Part shown: positions 50,150 to 59,850 of the stretch, piece by piece
How the letters are laid out: every line of letters begins with the position of its first letter
How positions within the stretch are numbered: position 1 is the stretch's first letter
Source of the DNA: an uncultured bacterium
GTDB taxonomy: Bacteria; Bacteroidota; Bacteroidia; Bacteroidales; Muribaculaceae
Assembly (NCBI GenBank): GCA_905214715.1
Contig: CAJMMT010000009.1
Coordinates: forward strand, 1-64,000
Length of the DNA stretch: 64,000 nt
Direction: 5' to 3'
Notes under the pieces: generated by a model
Told to the model about the DNA's origin: nothing
The model's database searches: none
What the model saw: only the letters and a program-made list of their open reading frames with translations
Translations under genes and position numbers: made by a program

Positions 50150-52597
50150 TTAAAGCAGCAACGCTATTCGGTATGTCAGGAACGACAATATCCATGCCAC
50201 ACCGGTGTTGTAGATGAGCGAGAAGAGCGAATACTTCCAGCTTCCAGTCTCGCGTGCTATGGCCGTAAGCGTGGCTATACATGGGAAGTAAAGCAATACG
50301 AACACCATGAACGCAAGTGCTTTGGGTGCGTCAAACGGTGTCTCTCCTGTCAGCTTTGACGGAGTAACAAGCCTTTTCGACAGCAGAGCAGAGTCATCGT
50401 CGCCTACGTATAACACACCGAGTGTCGATACCACGATTTCCTTGGCTGAGGCTCCGGCTATCAGAGAGACACAGGTCTTCCAGCCGAACTGCATGGGACG
50501 GACCACAGGTTCGCACGCCTTGCCGATATATCCGAGGAAAGAATGTTCCTGCTGATAGGAATTGAGTATAAGCTGATCGATTTCCTCGCTTGAGTGGCTT
50601 TCGATAGTCGCTACCGGCATATCGGCCAACGTTTCTTTCTGGTATTTCGTCGGCACATCCTTCATTTCATAGCGCGGGAAATACGACAAGGCCCATATTA
50701 TAATTGAAGCCACGAGTATCACGCCTCCCATCTTGGATAGATACTGGCTTGCCTTGGCCCACATGTTGCGTATGGTCGATTTCATGGTCGGTGTGCGGTA
50801 TGGAGGCAGCTCCATCACAAACGGAGTCTCATCGGCCTTGAACCAGAACTTGCGCATCAGTCTTGCGGTAAGCACCGCTACTATCAGCCCCAGAAGGTAT
50901 AGACCAAGGAACACAAAAGCTCCATGTTTCGGGAAGAAAGCCCCGACAAGCAACACATATATGGGTATGCGTGCGGAACAGCTCATGAAAGGATTGACGA
51001 GGATGGTTATCAGACGGCTGCTGCGGCTCTCGATAATCCTGGTCGACATTATGGCCGGAACATTGCAACCGAAGCCCATAACCAGCGGTATGAACGATTT
51101 GCCGTGCAGCCCCATCTTGTGCATGAGCTTGTCCATTATGAAAGCTACCCGGGCCATATACCCAGAGTCCTCCATGAATGATATGAAAGCATAGAGAATC
51201 AGAATGTTGGGAAGGAATACAATCACTCCTCCAACGCCGCCTATTATGCCGTCGAGCAGAAGATCCTTAAGCGGTCCTTCGGGCATGAAGCGTTCCGTCT
51301 GCGATGATATCCAGTTCACAAGACTTTCAATCCATTCCATCGGATACGACCCCAGTTGGAAAGTGGCCCAGAAAGTCACGAGCATGGCCAAAATGAATAT
51401 CGGGAATCCGAACAGTTTGCTCGTAACTATCGAATCTATAACCTTGGTGGCTTTTTCTTCATGGACCTTGTCGCCGGTGAGCATCTCGGCCAAAGCTCCT
51501 TGGATGAAGCCATATTTGTCGGCCGCGATAGCCGATTGCACGTCTTCACCGGTTTTCTTCTGATATTTGTCTACAAGTTCGTCCCGCAGGGATATTATTT
51601 CGTCGAAACATTGCGTGTCGGCCAGCATGGTTTCAGTCTCCTTGTCTCCTTCAAGGAGTTTTATGGCCAGAAACCTGGGCGAGAAATGTTGCAGACAGAA
51701 AGGGTCTTGTTTAAGCTTGTTGTTGAGAATCTTTACTGCTTCTTCCAGATCGGGCTGCAGTTGAATGTGTATGTGTCTGGTGTCCTCATGGCGGTCTTCG
51801 TAGACTTTGATAACGGCATCGAGAAGTTCATTGATGCCGACACCTTTCGAGGCGACTGTAGGAATCATCGGCACTCCTATCATCTTGCCCATAGTGGCGT
51901 AGTCGAACTTCAACTGACTCTTTTCAAGCTCATCGTACATGTTCAACGCTATCACCATAGTGCGGTTCATGTCGATAAGTTCAGTTGTGAGATACAGATT
52001 GCGCTCCAGATTCGAGGCCACCACCACGTTTACTATAACGTCCGGAGTCTCTTGTTTAAGATATCTTAGCACGTATTGCTCCTCCGGGGAGTAAACGGAA
52101 AGAGAGTAAGTTCCGGGTAAGTCTACTATATTTATCTTGTAGCCTTTATATTTGAGCGAGCCTTCCTTCGCATCTACGGTAACACCCGCATAGTTGCCTA
52201 CATGTTCGTGTGCCCCGGAAACTATATTGAAGAGAGAGGTCTTGCCACAATTGGGATTGCCAAGAAGGGCGACATTTATAATTTTGTCGCGCCTTATCCG
52301 GGAATCCTCGGCTTCGTCGTGGGCCGAAACGCCTGCCTTTTCAATCTTGTCATGTTCTGCAGCCTGCCACTCTTCGAGTGTGACTATTTCTATCAGACTG
52401 GCTTCCGCCCTTCTTAGCGACACTTCATATCCCATGAGCGAGAATTTTATAGGATCCATAAGTGGGGCGTTGAGAATCATTTTGACCACTCTGCCTTTTA
52501 CGTATCCTATTTCCATAACCCGCTTGCGAAAAGCACCATGACCAAGTATTTTTGTTATTACGCCGGACTCTCCCGGTTTTAGGTCAGATAATCTCAT
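50150..52597 (-). CDS. feoB: FeoA-FeoB fusion, ferrous iron transporter
   Basis: 815 residues. Residues 1-75 are a FeoA (SH3-like) domain (MRLSDLKPGESGVITKILGH). The G domain follows: G1 GNPNCGKTSLFN near residue 115, G3 DLPGTYSLS, G4 NMYDELEKS. The transmembrane part runs from about residue 385 to the end, with the Gate motifs CNVPAIMSTR and GASAKEIVVSTL. It imports Fe2+ across the inner membrane under low oxygen. The FeoA-FeoB fusion is common in Bacteroidetes. No Fur site was identified. Confidence 0.95.
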   Translation of the reverse strand: MRLSDLKPGESGVITKILGHGAFRKRVMEIGYVKGRVVKMILNAPLMDPIKFSLMGYEVSLRRAEASLIEIVTLEEWQAAEHDKIEKAGVSAHDEAEDSRIRRDKIINVALLGNPNCGKTSLFNIVSGAHEHVGNYAGVTVDAKEGSLKYKGYKINIVDLPGTYSLSVYSPEEQYVLRYLKQETPDVIVNVVVASNLERNLYLTTELIDMNRTMVIALNMYDELEKSQLKFDYATMGKMIGVPMIPTVASKGVGINELLDAVIKVYEDRHEDTRHIHIQLQPDLEEAVKILNNKLKQDPFCLQHFSPRFLAIKLLEGDKETETMLADTQCFDEIISLRDELVDKYQKKTGEDVQSAIAADKYGFIQGALAEMLTGDKVHEEKATKVIDSIVTSKLFGFPIFILAMLVTFWATFQLGSYPMEWIESLVNWISSQTERFMPEGPLKDLLLDGIIGGVGGVIVFLPNILILYAFISFMEDSGYMARVAFIMDKLMHKMGLHGKSFIPLVMGFGCNVPAIMSTRIIESRSSRLITILVNPFMSCSARIPIYVLLVGAFFPKHGAFVFLGLYLLGLIVAVLTARLMRKFWFKADETPFVMELPPYRTPTMKSTIRNMWAKASQYLSKMGGVILVASIIIWALSYFPRYEMKDVPTKYQKETLADMPVATIESHSSEEIDQLILNSYQQEHSFLGYIGKACEPVVRPMQFGWKTCVSLIAGASAKEIVVSTLGVLYVGDDDSALLSKRLVTPSKLTGETPFDAPKALAFMVFVLLYFPCIATLTAIARETGSWKYSLFSLIYNTGVAWILSFLTYRIALLL

Positions 52598-52710
52598 ATA
52601 CTATGGTTTATTCGGATTCTAATTAATACCCATAAACTATACGGATTTGAGGAGGCAAATGTTTTATCGCGAAACAAAATACCCTTCAAAGGGTATTCCC
52701 GTTGAAAAGA

Positions 52711-52745
52711 AATACCCCGAACCTCCCAGGCAGGTTCGGGGTATT
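52711..52745 (-). terminator. Terminator after clpC
   Basis: 14-bp stem aataccccgaacct/aggttcggggtatt; read leftward it is followed by a T-rich run (ttcttttc). A second small palindrome, acccttcaaagggt, lies at 52681-52694. The bases at 52747-52767 resemble the inverted-repeat end at 9315-9336. Confidence 0.8.
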
Positions 52746-52780
52746 AATAAATTTTTACCGACTGATTATCAGATATCCCA

Positions 52781-55363
52781 TCATTCCACGTCCCTATATG
52801 TGAAAGTCAGTTTTTCGTCTCCTTCCTTATACGAGACATCGATGGTTCCTCCAAGTTTTCCTTCGGCGTTCAGTGTCAGCATGAGTTCTGCGAGATCATC
52901 TTCCAGATACTTCTGGATAGCCCGTTTCAAGGGTCGGGCACCGAAGTTCTTGTCATATCCTCTGTCGGCAATGAATCCCTTTGCTTCGTCAGTGAGATTA
53001 AGATGGAATCCAAGACCTTCTATGCGTTCGAAGAAATCTTTTAGCTCTACATCTATAATCTTGGATATTGCGTCGCGGTCAAGCTGGTCAAACATTATTA
53101 TATCATCGACACGGTTCAGGAATTCAGGCGAGAACACCCTGTTCAGAGCCTTGGTTATTACGCCGTGTGCCTGATCTTTAGATACACTTTCGGTATTGAA
53201 GCCTACTCCACCGCCGAAATCCTTCAGCTGACGGGAACCCACATTCGAGGTCATTATGATGATGGTGTTCTTGAAGTCTATGCGTCGTCCGAGAGAATCG
53301 GTCAGCCTGCCTTCGTCCATAACCTGAAGAAGCAGATTGAATACATCGGGATGCGCCTTCTCTATCTCGTCGAGAAGTACTACGGAATAAGGATGGCGCC
53401 GTACCTTTTCGGTAAGTTGACCTCCCTCTTCATAACCTACATATCCCGGAGGTGCTCCAACAAGGCGCGATACCGTGAATTTCTCCATGTATTCGCTCAT
53501 ATCCATACGGATAAGTGCATCGGGCGAATCGAAGAGATATTGCGATATTTTTTTTGCCAGATGGGTCTTGCCCACTCCGGTAGGCCCAAGGAACATGAAA
53601 CATCCTATAGGTTTGTTCGGATCTTTAAGACCTATGCGGTTACGTTGTATGGCCTTTACTGTCTTTACTATGGCATCGTCCTGGCCGATAACCGAACCTT
53701 TCAGGGCGTCGCCCATGTGCAGGAGTCTCGATCCTTCAGCCTGAGCTATCCTTTGGGTGGGAACACCGGTCATCATGGCTACGACTTCCGCTACTTTGTC
53801 GCCGTCCACCGGCACGCGCTCTGTATCGAGTTGCTTTTCCCAGTCTGACTTAGCTTTCTCAAGTTCTTCGCGTTTACGATTTTCCGTATCACGCAGCGCA
53901 GCCGCCTTTTCAAAGTCCTGGGCATGGGCAGCCTCCAGTTTGGCTGCCGTGGCCTCGTCTATCTCTTTCTCAAGCCGTTCTATATGTTCAGGCACTACTA
54001 TGTTGGTGATATGTACACGCGAACCGGCTTCATCGAGAGCATCGAGTGCTTTGTCAGGGAAGTTGCGGTCAGAGACATAACGTTCAGTAAGGTCTACACA
54101 GGCCTGAAGTGCATCCTGAGTGTATGATACGTTGTGGTGAGCCTCATATTTTTCCTTAACCTGCTCAAGTATGCGCAATGTTTCCTCAGGTGTGGTAGGT
54201 TCTACCATAACTTTCTGGAAACGGCGTTCAAGCGCACCGTCTTTCTCTATATTCTGGCGATACTCATCAAGAGTTGTTGCACCGATGCATTGTATTTCGC
54301 CACGGGCAAGTGCCGGTTTGAGCATATTGGCGGCATCCATGCTGCCGGGAGCTCCGCCGGCCCCCACTATGGTATGTATCTCGTCGATAAACAAGATTAT
54401 GTCATCGTTTTTGGCAAGTTCGTTCAATACCGCCTTGATACGTTCCTCAAATTGTCCACGGTATTTGGTTCCGGCTACCATGCCCGCCATGTCGAGTGCA
54501 ATCACCTTCTTATCGAAGAGCACACGCGAAACCTTGCGCTGATTTATACGCAACGCAAGACCCTCGACAATGGCCGATTTACCAACTCCCGGTTCGCCTA
54601 TGAGCACCGGGTTGTTTTTTTTGCGGCGAGACAGAATCTGGGCAAGACGTTCAATTTCGTTATCACGTCCTACGACAGGATCGAGGCGACCTTCCGCCGC
54701 CGCGCGTGTCATATCATATCCATACTTGTCGAGAGCCGGCGTGTCGCTTTTGCCACCCTTGTTTCCCTGACGGTCTGAAGACGATTTGCCACTTTGGCGG
54801 CTGAATCCGGAACCGCGGGATTGTGCCGTAGAGTCGCTTTCTTCCTCATCGTCGTCTTCCATATCGTCATCTTCCGTATCTTTCTGCATGCCGGTGAAAG
54901 GCGCCGGACCGTCCGGGCCGATACTCTGAACGGAAATATCAAAATTCAGATAATCTGCCTTGAAGTTTTTAAGGAATTCAGACTGTAGATTGTTTTTATC
55001 GTGAATCAGTGTCAGTATTATATGTTCTCCGCCCACAACTTGCGATTGCATTTTGCGCACTTCGACTGTGGCGAGCTGCAACATCCTTATCGCCGACATC
55101 GTGAAGCGCGACTCATGGTCAAAAAGCGTTGTGGTGGATTCCTCTGAAAAGTCTATCTGAGGTATATGTTCTTCAAGTTCCTCTGCCATTTTAGCAATAG
55201 GAATATTGAGCTGACGCAATATCTTTACGGCATATCCGTCAGGATTGCGCAAGGCTGCCAAAATAAAATGCTCAGGGGCGATAGCAGGAGAGTTGAACTC
55301 TTCGGCTACCTCTCTGGCCGCATTGATTATAGGCAGGAATTTTTTTGAAAATTCGTTTTTCAT
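52781..55363 (-). CDS. clpC: ClpC-type ATPase of the Clp protease
   Basis: 860 residues. An N-terminal repeat domain (FSKKFLPIINAAREVAEEFN) is followed by an acidic/serine-rich linker (residues of about 155-205, DDMEDDDEEESDSTAQSRG). AAA-1 has Walker A IGEPGVGKSAIVEGLA near 257; the UVR-like middle motif is HAQDFEKAAALRDTENRK; AAA-2 has FLGPTGVGKTHLAKKI near 597. The UVR motif and short middle domain favour ClpC over ClpB. It unfolds proteins for ClpP. The acidic linker is a notable feature. Confidence 0.93.
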   Translation of the reverse strand: MKNEFSKKFLPIINAAREVAEEFNSPAIAPEHFILAALRNPDGYAVKILRQLNIPIAKMAEELEEHIPQIDFSEESTTTLFDHESRFTMSAIRMLQLATVEVRKMQSQVVGGEHIILTLIHDKNNLQSEFLKNFKADYLNFDISVQSIGPDGPAPFTGMQKDTEDDDMEDDDEEESDSTAQSRGSGFSRQSGKSSSDRQGNKGGKSDTPALDKYGYDMTRAAAEGRLDPVVGRDNEIERLAQILSRRKKNNPVLIGEPGVGKSAIVEGLALRINQRKVSRVLFDKKVIALDMAGMVAGTKYRGQFEERIKAVLNELAKNDDIILFIDEIHTIVGAGGAPGSMDAANMLKPALARGEIQCIGATTLDEYRQNIEKDGALERRFQKVMVEPTTPEETLRILEQVKEKYEAHHNVSYTQDALQACVDLTERYVSDRNFPDKALDALDEAGSRVHITNIVVPEHIERLEKEIDEATAAKLEAAHAQDFEKAAALRDTENRKREELEKAKSDWEKQLDTERVPVDGDKVAEVVAMMTGVPTQRIAQAEGSRLLHMGDALKGSVIGQDDAIVKTVKAIQRNRIGLKDPNKPIGCFMFLGPTGVGKTHLAKKISQYLFDSPDALIRMDMSEYMEKFTVSRLVGAPPGYVGYEEGGQLTEKVRRHPYSVVLLDEIEKAHPDVFNLLLQVMDEGRLTDSLGRRIDFKNTIIIMTSNVGSRQLKDFGGGVGFNTESVSKDQAHGVITKALNRVFSPEFLNRVDDIIMFDQLDRDAISKIIDVELKDFFERIEGLGFHLNLTDEAKGFIADRGYDKNFGARPLKRAIQKYLEDDLAELMLTLNAEGKLGGTIDVSYKEGDEKLTFTYRDVE

Positions 55364-55702
55364 CTATATCGATTGCTATATTTTTCCCTATCTAAAGCCA
55401 TCTCCCCGTTAATATGAGTTTCTGACTGGAGACAGACATCACCTATCTGTATAACAAAACGCGTGCCAATTATTTTCGAATACTCTCTTAACATTTTTTG
55501 AGGATGGATGAATTTAAAAAAGCAACTCAGGCTAATGAATAAGAGTTAAATTTTTCTTAAATTTGTAGATTGAAAATAATAGGGATTTCCCGGGCCTTTA
55601 ATATAGGTAACAGTGTTCCGGATTACGGCATATGTCATCATGGCCGGCGGCGCATGGAAGGTTGAGGCAAAACCGGGTAAGAATATCCTAAAAGATAAAA
55701 GA
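55364..55702 (+). promoter_or_regulatory. Divergent spacer with gyrA promoter
   Basis: Spacer between leftward clpC and rightward gyrA. TAAATTTG at 55558-55565 is a good -7 box for gyrA and predicts a leader of about 130 nt. Within the leader the gyrA frame is open from GTG 55613, but that region is not typical of GyrA. No other gene is seen. Confidence 0.5.
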
Positions 55703-58252
55703 ATGCAAGGAGACGACAAGATTATCCCGATTAATATAGAATCGGAAATGAAAGCGGCTTACATCGACTATTCAATGTCGGTGATAGTGTCGCGTGCCCT
55801 GCCGGATGTACGTGATGGCTTCAAACCTGTACATCGTCGCGTGCTTTTCGGCATGGACCGCGTAGGTAACAGTTTTTCAGGAGATACCAAGAAATCAGCG
55901 CGTATAGTGGGTGACGTCATGGGTCATTACCATCCTCATGGCGACAGCTCCATATATCTTACCATGGTGCGCATGGCTCAGGACTGGTCGCTCAGGTATC
56001 CTTTGGTATTCGGTCAGGGTAACTTCGGCAGCATTGACGGAGACTCCCCCGCGGCCATGCGTTATACTGAGGTCAAACTGTCGCGAATGGGCGAGGAGAT
56101 GCTGCGTGATCTTGATTCGGAAACCGTAGATTTCATTCCCAACTTCGACAACACGACTCAGGAGCCTACCGTATTGCCTACACGTATACCGAATCTTCTT
56201 GTCAACGGCGCCTCGGGTATTGCCGTAGGTATGGCCACCAACATGCCCCCTCACAACCTGACGGAATCTCTGAATGCTTCTTTGGCGTTGATAGACAATC
56301 CTGATATAGATCTTGACGGACTCATGGAGCATATCAAGGCTCCCGACTTTCCTACAGGTGGTGAGATTTTCGGTTTGCAGGGTGTCAGGGACGCCTTCGA
56401 GACCGGGCGTGGCCGTATTATCGTGAGGGCTAAAGCCGAGATTGAGAACACTGGCACCCACGACCAGATTGTAATATCCGAGATTCCTTACGGCGTGCTC
56501 AAGAACGATCTGGTGAAGAGTATAGCCGACCTCGTCGAGGAGAAAAAAATCGACGGTATTGCCGATATTACCGACACATCGGCCCGCGGCAGCATTCATA
56601 TCGCCATCGATATCAAGCGCGATGCCAACGCACGTGTGATTCTCAACAAACTGTTCAAGCTGACACAGCTGCAGACATCATTCAGTGTCAATAACGTGGC
56701 TTTGGTTCATGGTCGTCCGCGCACGCTGAGCCTGAAAGAGATACTTCAGGCTTTCGTAGACCACCGTCACGAGGTGGTGATACGCCGCACAAGATATGAG
56801 TTGCGCAAGGCTGAAGAGCGTGCCCACATTCTGAAAGGGTTGATGATAGCCACCGACAACATCGACGAAGTGATAGCTATAATCCGTTCGTCGCGTACCA
56901 CCGATGAGGCGCGTGCCCGATTGATGGAGCGCTTTGACCTTGACGATGTGCAGAGCAGGGCTATCGTAGAGATGCGTCTGCGTCAGCTTACCGGTCTGGA
57001 AATGGACAAGCTCCGTGCCGAGTATGAAGAGCTGATGAAACTCATAGCTCACCTGAACGATATATTGAACAACGACGATGTATGTCGAAATGTGATGAAG
57101 GAGGAGCTTATCGAGATTCGCGACAAATACGGCGATGAGCGTCGTACACGTATCAATCCTTTCTCGGGCGATATGAACGCCGAGGATTTCTTCCCCGACG
57201 ATGAGATGATAATAACAATCTCTCACCTCGGATATATAAAGAGAACTCCCCTTTCCGAGTTCCGCACTCAGCATCGCGGCGGTCTTGGCTCGAAAGGAAG
57301 CGATACCCGCGATGAAGACTTCATAGAGCACATCTACCCTGCTTCCAACCACAATTATCTGCTGTTCTTCACAGATAAAGGACGTTGTTATTGGCTGAAG
57401 GTATACGAGATTCCCGAATGTGCCAAGAATTCGAAAGGTCGTGCGATACAGAATCTGCTTAACATAGAACAGGATGACAGCGTCAACGCCGTCATCAGGG
57501 TAAAACATCTCGGTGATCCCGAATATGTCAAGAGCCATAACCTGATATTCGCCACCAAACTCGGCGTAATCAAGAAAACATCGCTTGAGGCATACTCGCG
57601 TCCGCGCGCCAAGGGTGTTAACGCCATACTCATACGTGAGGATGACCGCCTTATAGCCGTGCGTCTTACCGATGGGAATGCCGAGGTTATTCTTGCCGAC
57701 AGGGAAGGCCGCGCCTGCCGATTCAATGAGAAAGATGTTCGTGAGATGGGACGTGTCAGCACCGGTGTACGCGGAATGATGCTGGGAGGTGAAGGAGATG
57801 AGGTGATAGGCATGATTACAATGACCGGGGCCCCCGACGAAACAGTCATGGTTGTGTCTGAAAAAGGTTACGGAAAGCGTTCTCCTCTTGAAGATTATCG
57901 AATAACTTCCCGTGGTCGCAAGGGCGTGAAGACAATGGCCATAACCGAGAAGACAGGCGATTTGATTGCCATAAAGAATGTGAACGATGACAATGACCTG
58001 GTTATAATAAACCAGAGCGGCATAACACTGCGTCTGCCGGTTTCGTCGGTTCGTGTTATGGGGCGTGCCACACAAGGTGTGCGTCTGATCGATCTCTCGA
58101 AGCGCGGCGATACCATTGCCTCCGTATGCAAGGTCGATTCCGCCCCTGAAGAAACTGAAGAAGAAACAGAGGTTGAAAACGGCGAGGTAACTATCGGGAT
58201 GGAAGTAACAGACCCGTCGGAGTCAAATGTCGGGAATATCGCTGAAGAATGA
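55703..58252 (+). CDS. gyrA: DNA gyrase subunit A
   Basis: 849 residues from ATG 55703 (MQGDDKIIPINIESEMKAAY). GyrA cuts and reseals DNA to add negative supercoils. The quinolone region reads HPHGDSSIYLTMVRM: Ser82 corresponds to E. coli Ser83, while Leu86 stands where E. coli has Asp87. The active tyrosine is in AAMRYTEVKL. The C-terminal pinwheel has the GyrA-box-like QHRGGLGSKG, which separates gyrase from topoisomerase IV. The acidic tail is EETEEETEVENGE. The upstream in-frame extension is probably untranslated. Confidence 0.95.
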   Translation: MQGDDKIIPINIESEMKAAYIDYSMSVIVSRALPDVRDGFKPVHRRVLFGMDRVGNSFSGDTKKSARIVGDVMGHYHPHGDSSIYLTMVRMAQDWSLRYPLVFGQGNFGSIDGDSPAAMRYTEVKLSRMGEEMLRDLDSETVDFIPNFDNTTQEPTVLPTRIPNLLVNGASGIAVGMATNMPPHNLTESLNASLALIDNPDIDLDGLMEHIKAPDFPTGGEIFGLQGVRDAFETGRGRIIVRAKAEIENTGTHDQIVISEIPYGVLKNDLVKSIADLVEEKKIDGIADITDTSARGSIHIAIDIKRDANARVILNKLFKLTQLQTSFSVNNVALVHGRPRTLSLKEILQAFVDHRHEVVIRRTRYELRKAEERAHILKGLMIATDNIDEVIAIIRSSRTTDEARARLMERFDLDDVQSRAIVEMRLRQLTGLEMDKLRAEYEELMKLIAHLNDILNNDDVCRNVMKEELIEIRDKYGDERRTRINPFSGDMNAEDFFPDDEMIITISHLGYIKRTPLSEFRTQHRGGLGSKGSDTRDEDFIEHIYPASNHNYLLFFTDKGRCYWLKVYEIPECAKNSKGRAIQNLLNIEQDDSVNAVIRVKHLGDPEYVKSHNLIFATKLGVIKKTSLEAYSRPRAKGVNAILIREDDRLIAVRLTDGNAEVILADREGRACRFNEKDVREMGRVSTGVRGMMLGGEGDEVIGMITMTGAPDETVMVVSEKGYGKRSPLEDYRITSRGRKGVKTMAITEKTGDLIAIKNVNDDNDLVIINQSGITLRLPVSSVRVMGRATQGVRLIDLSKRGDTIASVCKVDSAPEETEEETEVENGEVTIGMEVTDPSESNVGNIAEE

Positions 58253-58382
58253 TAATCGACCGATAAACTTTTTAAGCCAAAGGGTGTCTTATCTATGTTG
58301 GTCAGTTATTCTATAATGAATGGCGCGACATTATAAGGACATTCGAACAAGTGCAAAACAAATATTCATTCATTATATAGAT

Positions 58383-59606
58383 ATGAAGAAAATTCTAACA
58401 TTGGCTCTTTGCGCGACAACTATGTTTGGCGCCATGGCCCAGAAACAAGTGGTAGACCAGGCCGCGAAGATGTCTGGAAAGTTTGATAAACTTAATGAGG
58501 CGCGTGGTCTTATAAAGGGTGCAATGGGAAATGCCGAGACCGCCAATGACGTGCGCACATATTTCGTGGCAGGAGAGCTTGAATTCGATGCTTTCGACAA
58601 TGGCGTGAAAGCAGGTATGATCAATCCTCAGGATCCTTCGGCCGACCCGGAGACAATGGCTGACGAGCTCCTTTCCGGCTATGGTTATTTCATGAAAGCA
58701 CTTCCTCTTGATTCGATTCCTGATGCCAAAGGAAAGGTAAATCCCAAGTTTTCAAAGAAAATCGTAGGAAAGATCGGCGGACATGTGGGCGATTTCTTCA
58801 ATGCCGGAGGTACCAAGTATAATAACAAGAAGTATAACGACGCGTACGATTTGTTCATGATCTATGCGAACCTTCCTGAAGCAACCTGGATGGGAAAGAG
58901 TGCCCCTGCTCTTACACCCGAACAGCGCTCATTGGCATATTACTATGCAGGTCTGGCCGCATACTTCTCGCAGCAGCCTGAAAAAGCAACTCTGGCTCTG
59001 AAAAAAGCACGTGAAGCAGGATATGAGGACCCGGAAGCACAGAACTATGTGCTGGAAATAGCTTCTTGGCAGCAAATTGCACAGGACAGTACCAAGGCTG
59101 ACCTCGCTAAAGATAACATCATAGATGTAGCCCGTGCCGGATATAATAAATATGGCGTTACCATACCTCTGTTCATAAGCAATCTTGTAAACGCTATGAT
59201 CAACGATGGCAAGTATAATGAAGCCTTTGAACTGATGGACGCCGAGATCGCCAAGAATCCCGATAACGCATGGCTCTACGGTCTTCGCGGTTATGTTTAT
59301 GACGTGAACGGCAATGAAGAGAAATCAGAAGCCGATTACCGTAAAGCCGCTTCGCTTCCCGGTGTGGATTTCGAGACCCTAAAGAACGCTGCCAAAAAGA
59401 TTTATCGCATAGGTGCCGAAAAGCTGAACACCATCGAGGGTAACAGCGCTGAGGCTCAGGCAGCCCGCAAGGATTTGAAGACCAACTATTTTGAAGTTGC
59501 AAAGCAGATAGTCGACCATGCACGCCAGATGCCTAACGCCGATGGCAGCATCGACTATGTAAGCGACGCTATCAACTACGCTCTTGAAACATACTTCAAT
59601 AATTGA
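58383..59606 (+). CDS. Secreted TPR protein
   Basis: 407 residues from ATG 58383 (MKKILTLALCATTMFGAMAQ), with a clear signal peptide ending in AMAQ, so it is periplasmic or outer-membrane associated. The rest is helical and contains tetratricopeptide-like repeats: YYYAGLAAYFSQQPEKATLALKKA, NEAFELMDAEIAKNPDNAWLY, and GYVYDVNGNEEKSEADYRKA. Such proteins usually act as scaffolds; partner unknown. It follows gyrA by 130 bases and is closed by two terminators. Confidence 0.82.
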   Translation: MKKILTLALCATTMFGAMAQKQVVDQAAKMSGKFDKLNEARGLIKGAMGNAETANDVRTYFVAGELEFDAFDNGVKAGMINPQDPSADPETMADELLSGYGYFMKALPLDSIPDAKGKVNPKFSKKIVGKIGGHVGDFFNAGGTKYNNKKYNDAYDLFMIYANLPEATWMGKSAPALTPEQRSLAYYYAGLAAYFSQQPEKATLALKKAREAGYEDPEAQNYVLEIASWQQIAQDSTKADLAKDNIIDVARAGYNKYGVTIPLFISNLVNAMINDGKYNEAFELMDAEIAKNPDNAWLYGLRGYVYDVNGNEEKSEADYRKAASLPGVDFETLKNAAKKIYRIGAEKLNTIEGNSAEAQAARKDLKTNYFEVAKQIVDHARQMPNADGSIDYVSDAINYALETYFNN

Positions 59607-59643
59607 TTAAAATCGATGTCTCTGTAAGCAGCGATGTTTTGAG

Positions 59644-59704
59644 CGCCCTCTATTTATACAGAGGGTTAAAAAAAGTCAAATCATTATGATTTGACTTTTT
59701 TTTT
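59644..59704 (+). terminator. Double terminator after the TPR gene
   Basis: First hairpin ccctctatttatacagaggg (59644-59663) is followed by a poly-A/poly-T hairpin, aaaaaaagtcaaatcat/atgatttgacttttttt (59668-59704), with an 18-bp stem and a T tract. Confidence 0.85.
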
Positions 59705-59747
59705 ATCTATATGCGTTTTTAAAGAGTTTTGGAACGATATTTTTTGT

Positions 59748-59755
59748 TAATTTTG
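59748..59755 (+). promoter_or_regulatory. Candidate -7 box for mreB operon
   Basis: TAATTTTG matches TAnnTTTG, about 95 bases before mreB. Confidence 0.45.
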
Positions 59756-59850
59756 TATCTGCATTTGCCGGAAACCTTGTCCGTAATATGCAAATGGAGG
59801 TTTGCGTAACGTTAACTTCCTGTATCATAGAACCAATTCATATCTTAAGA

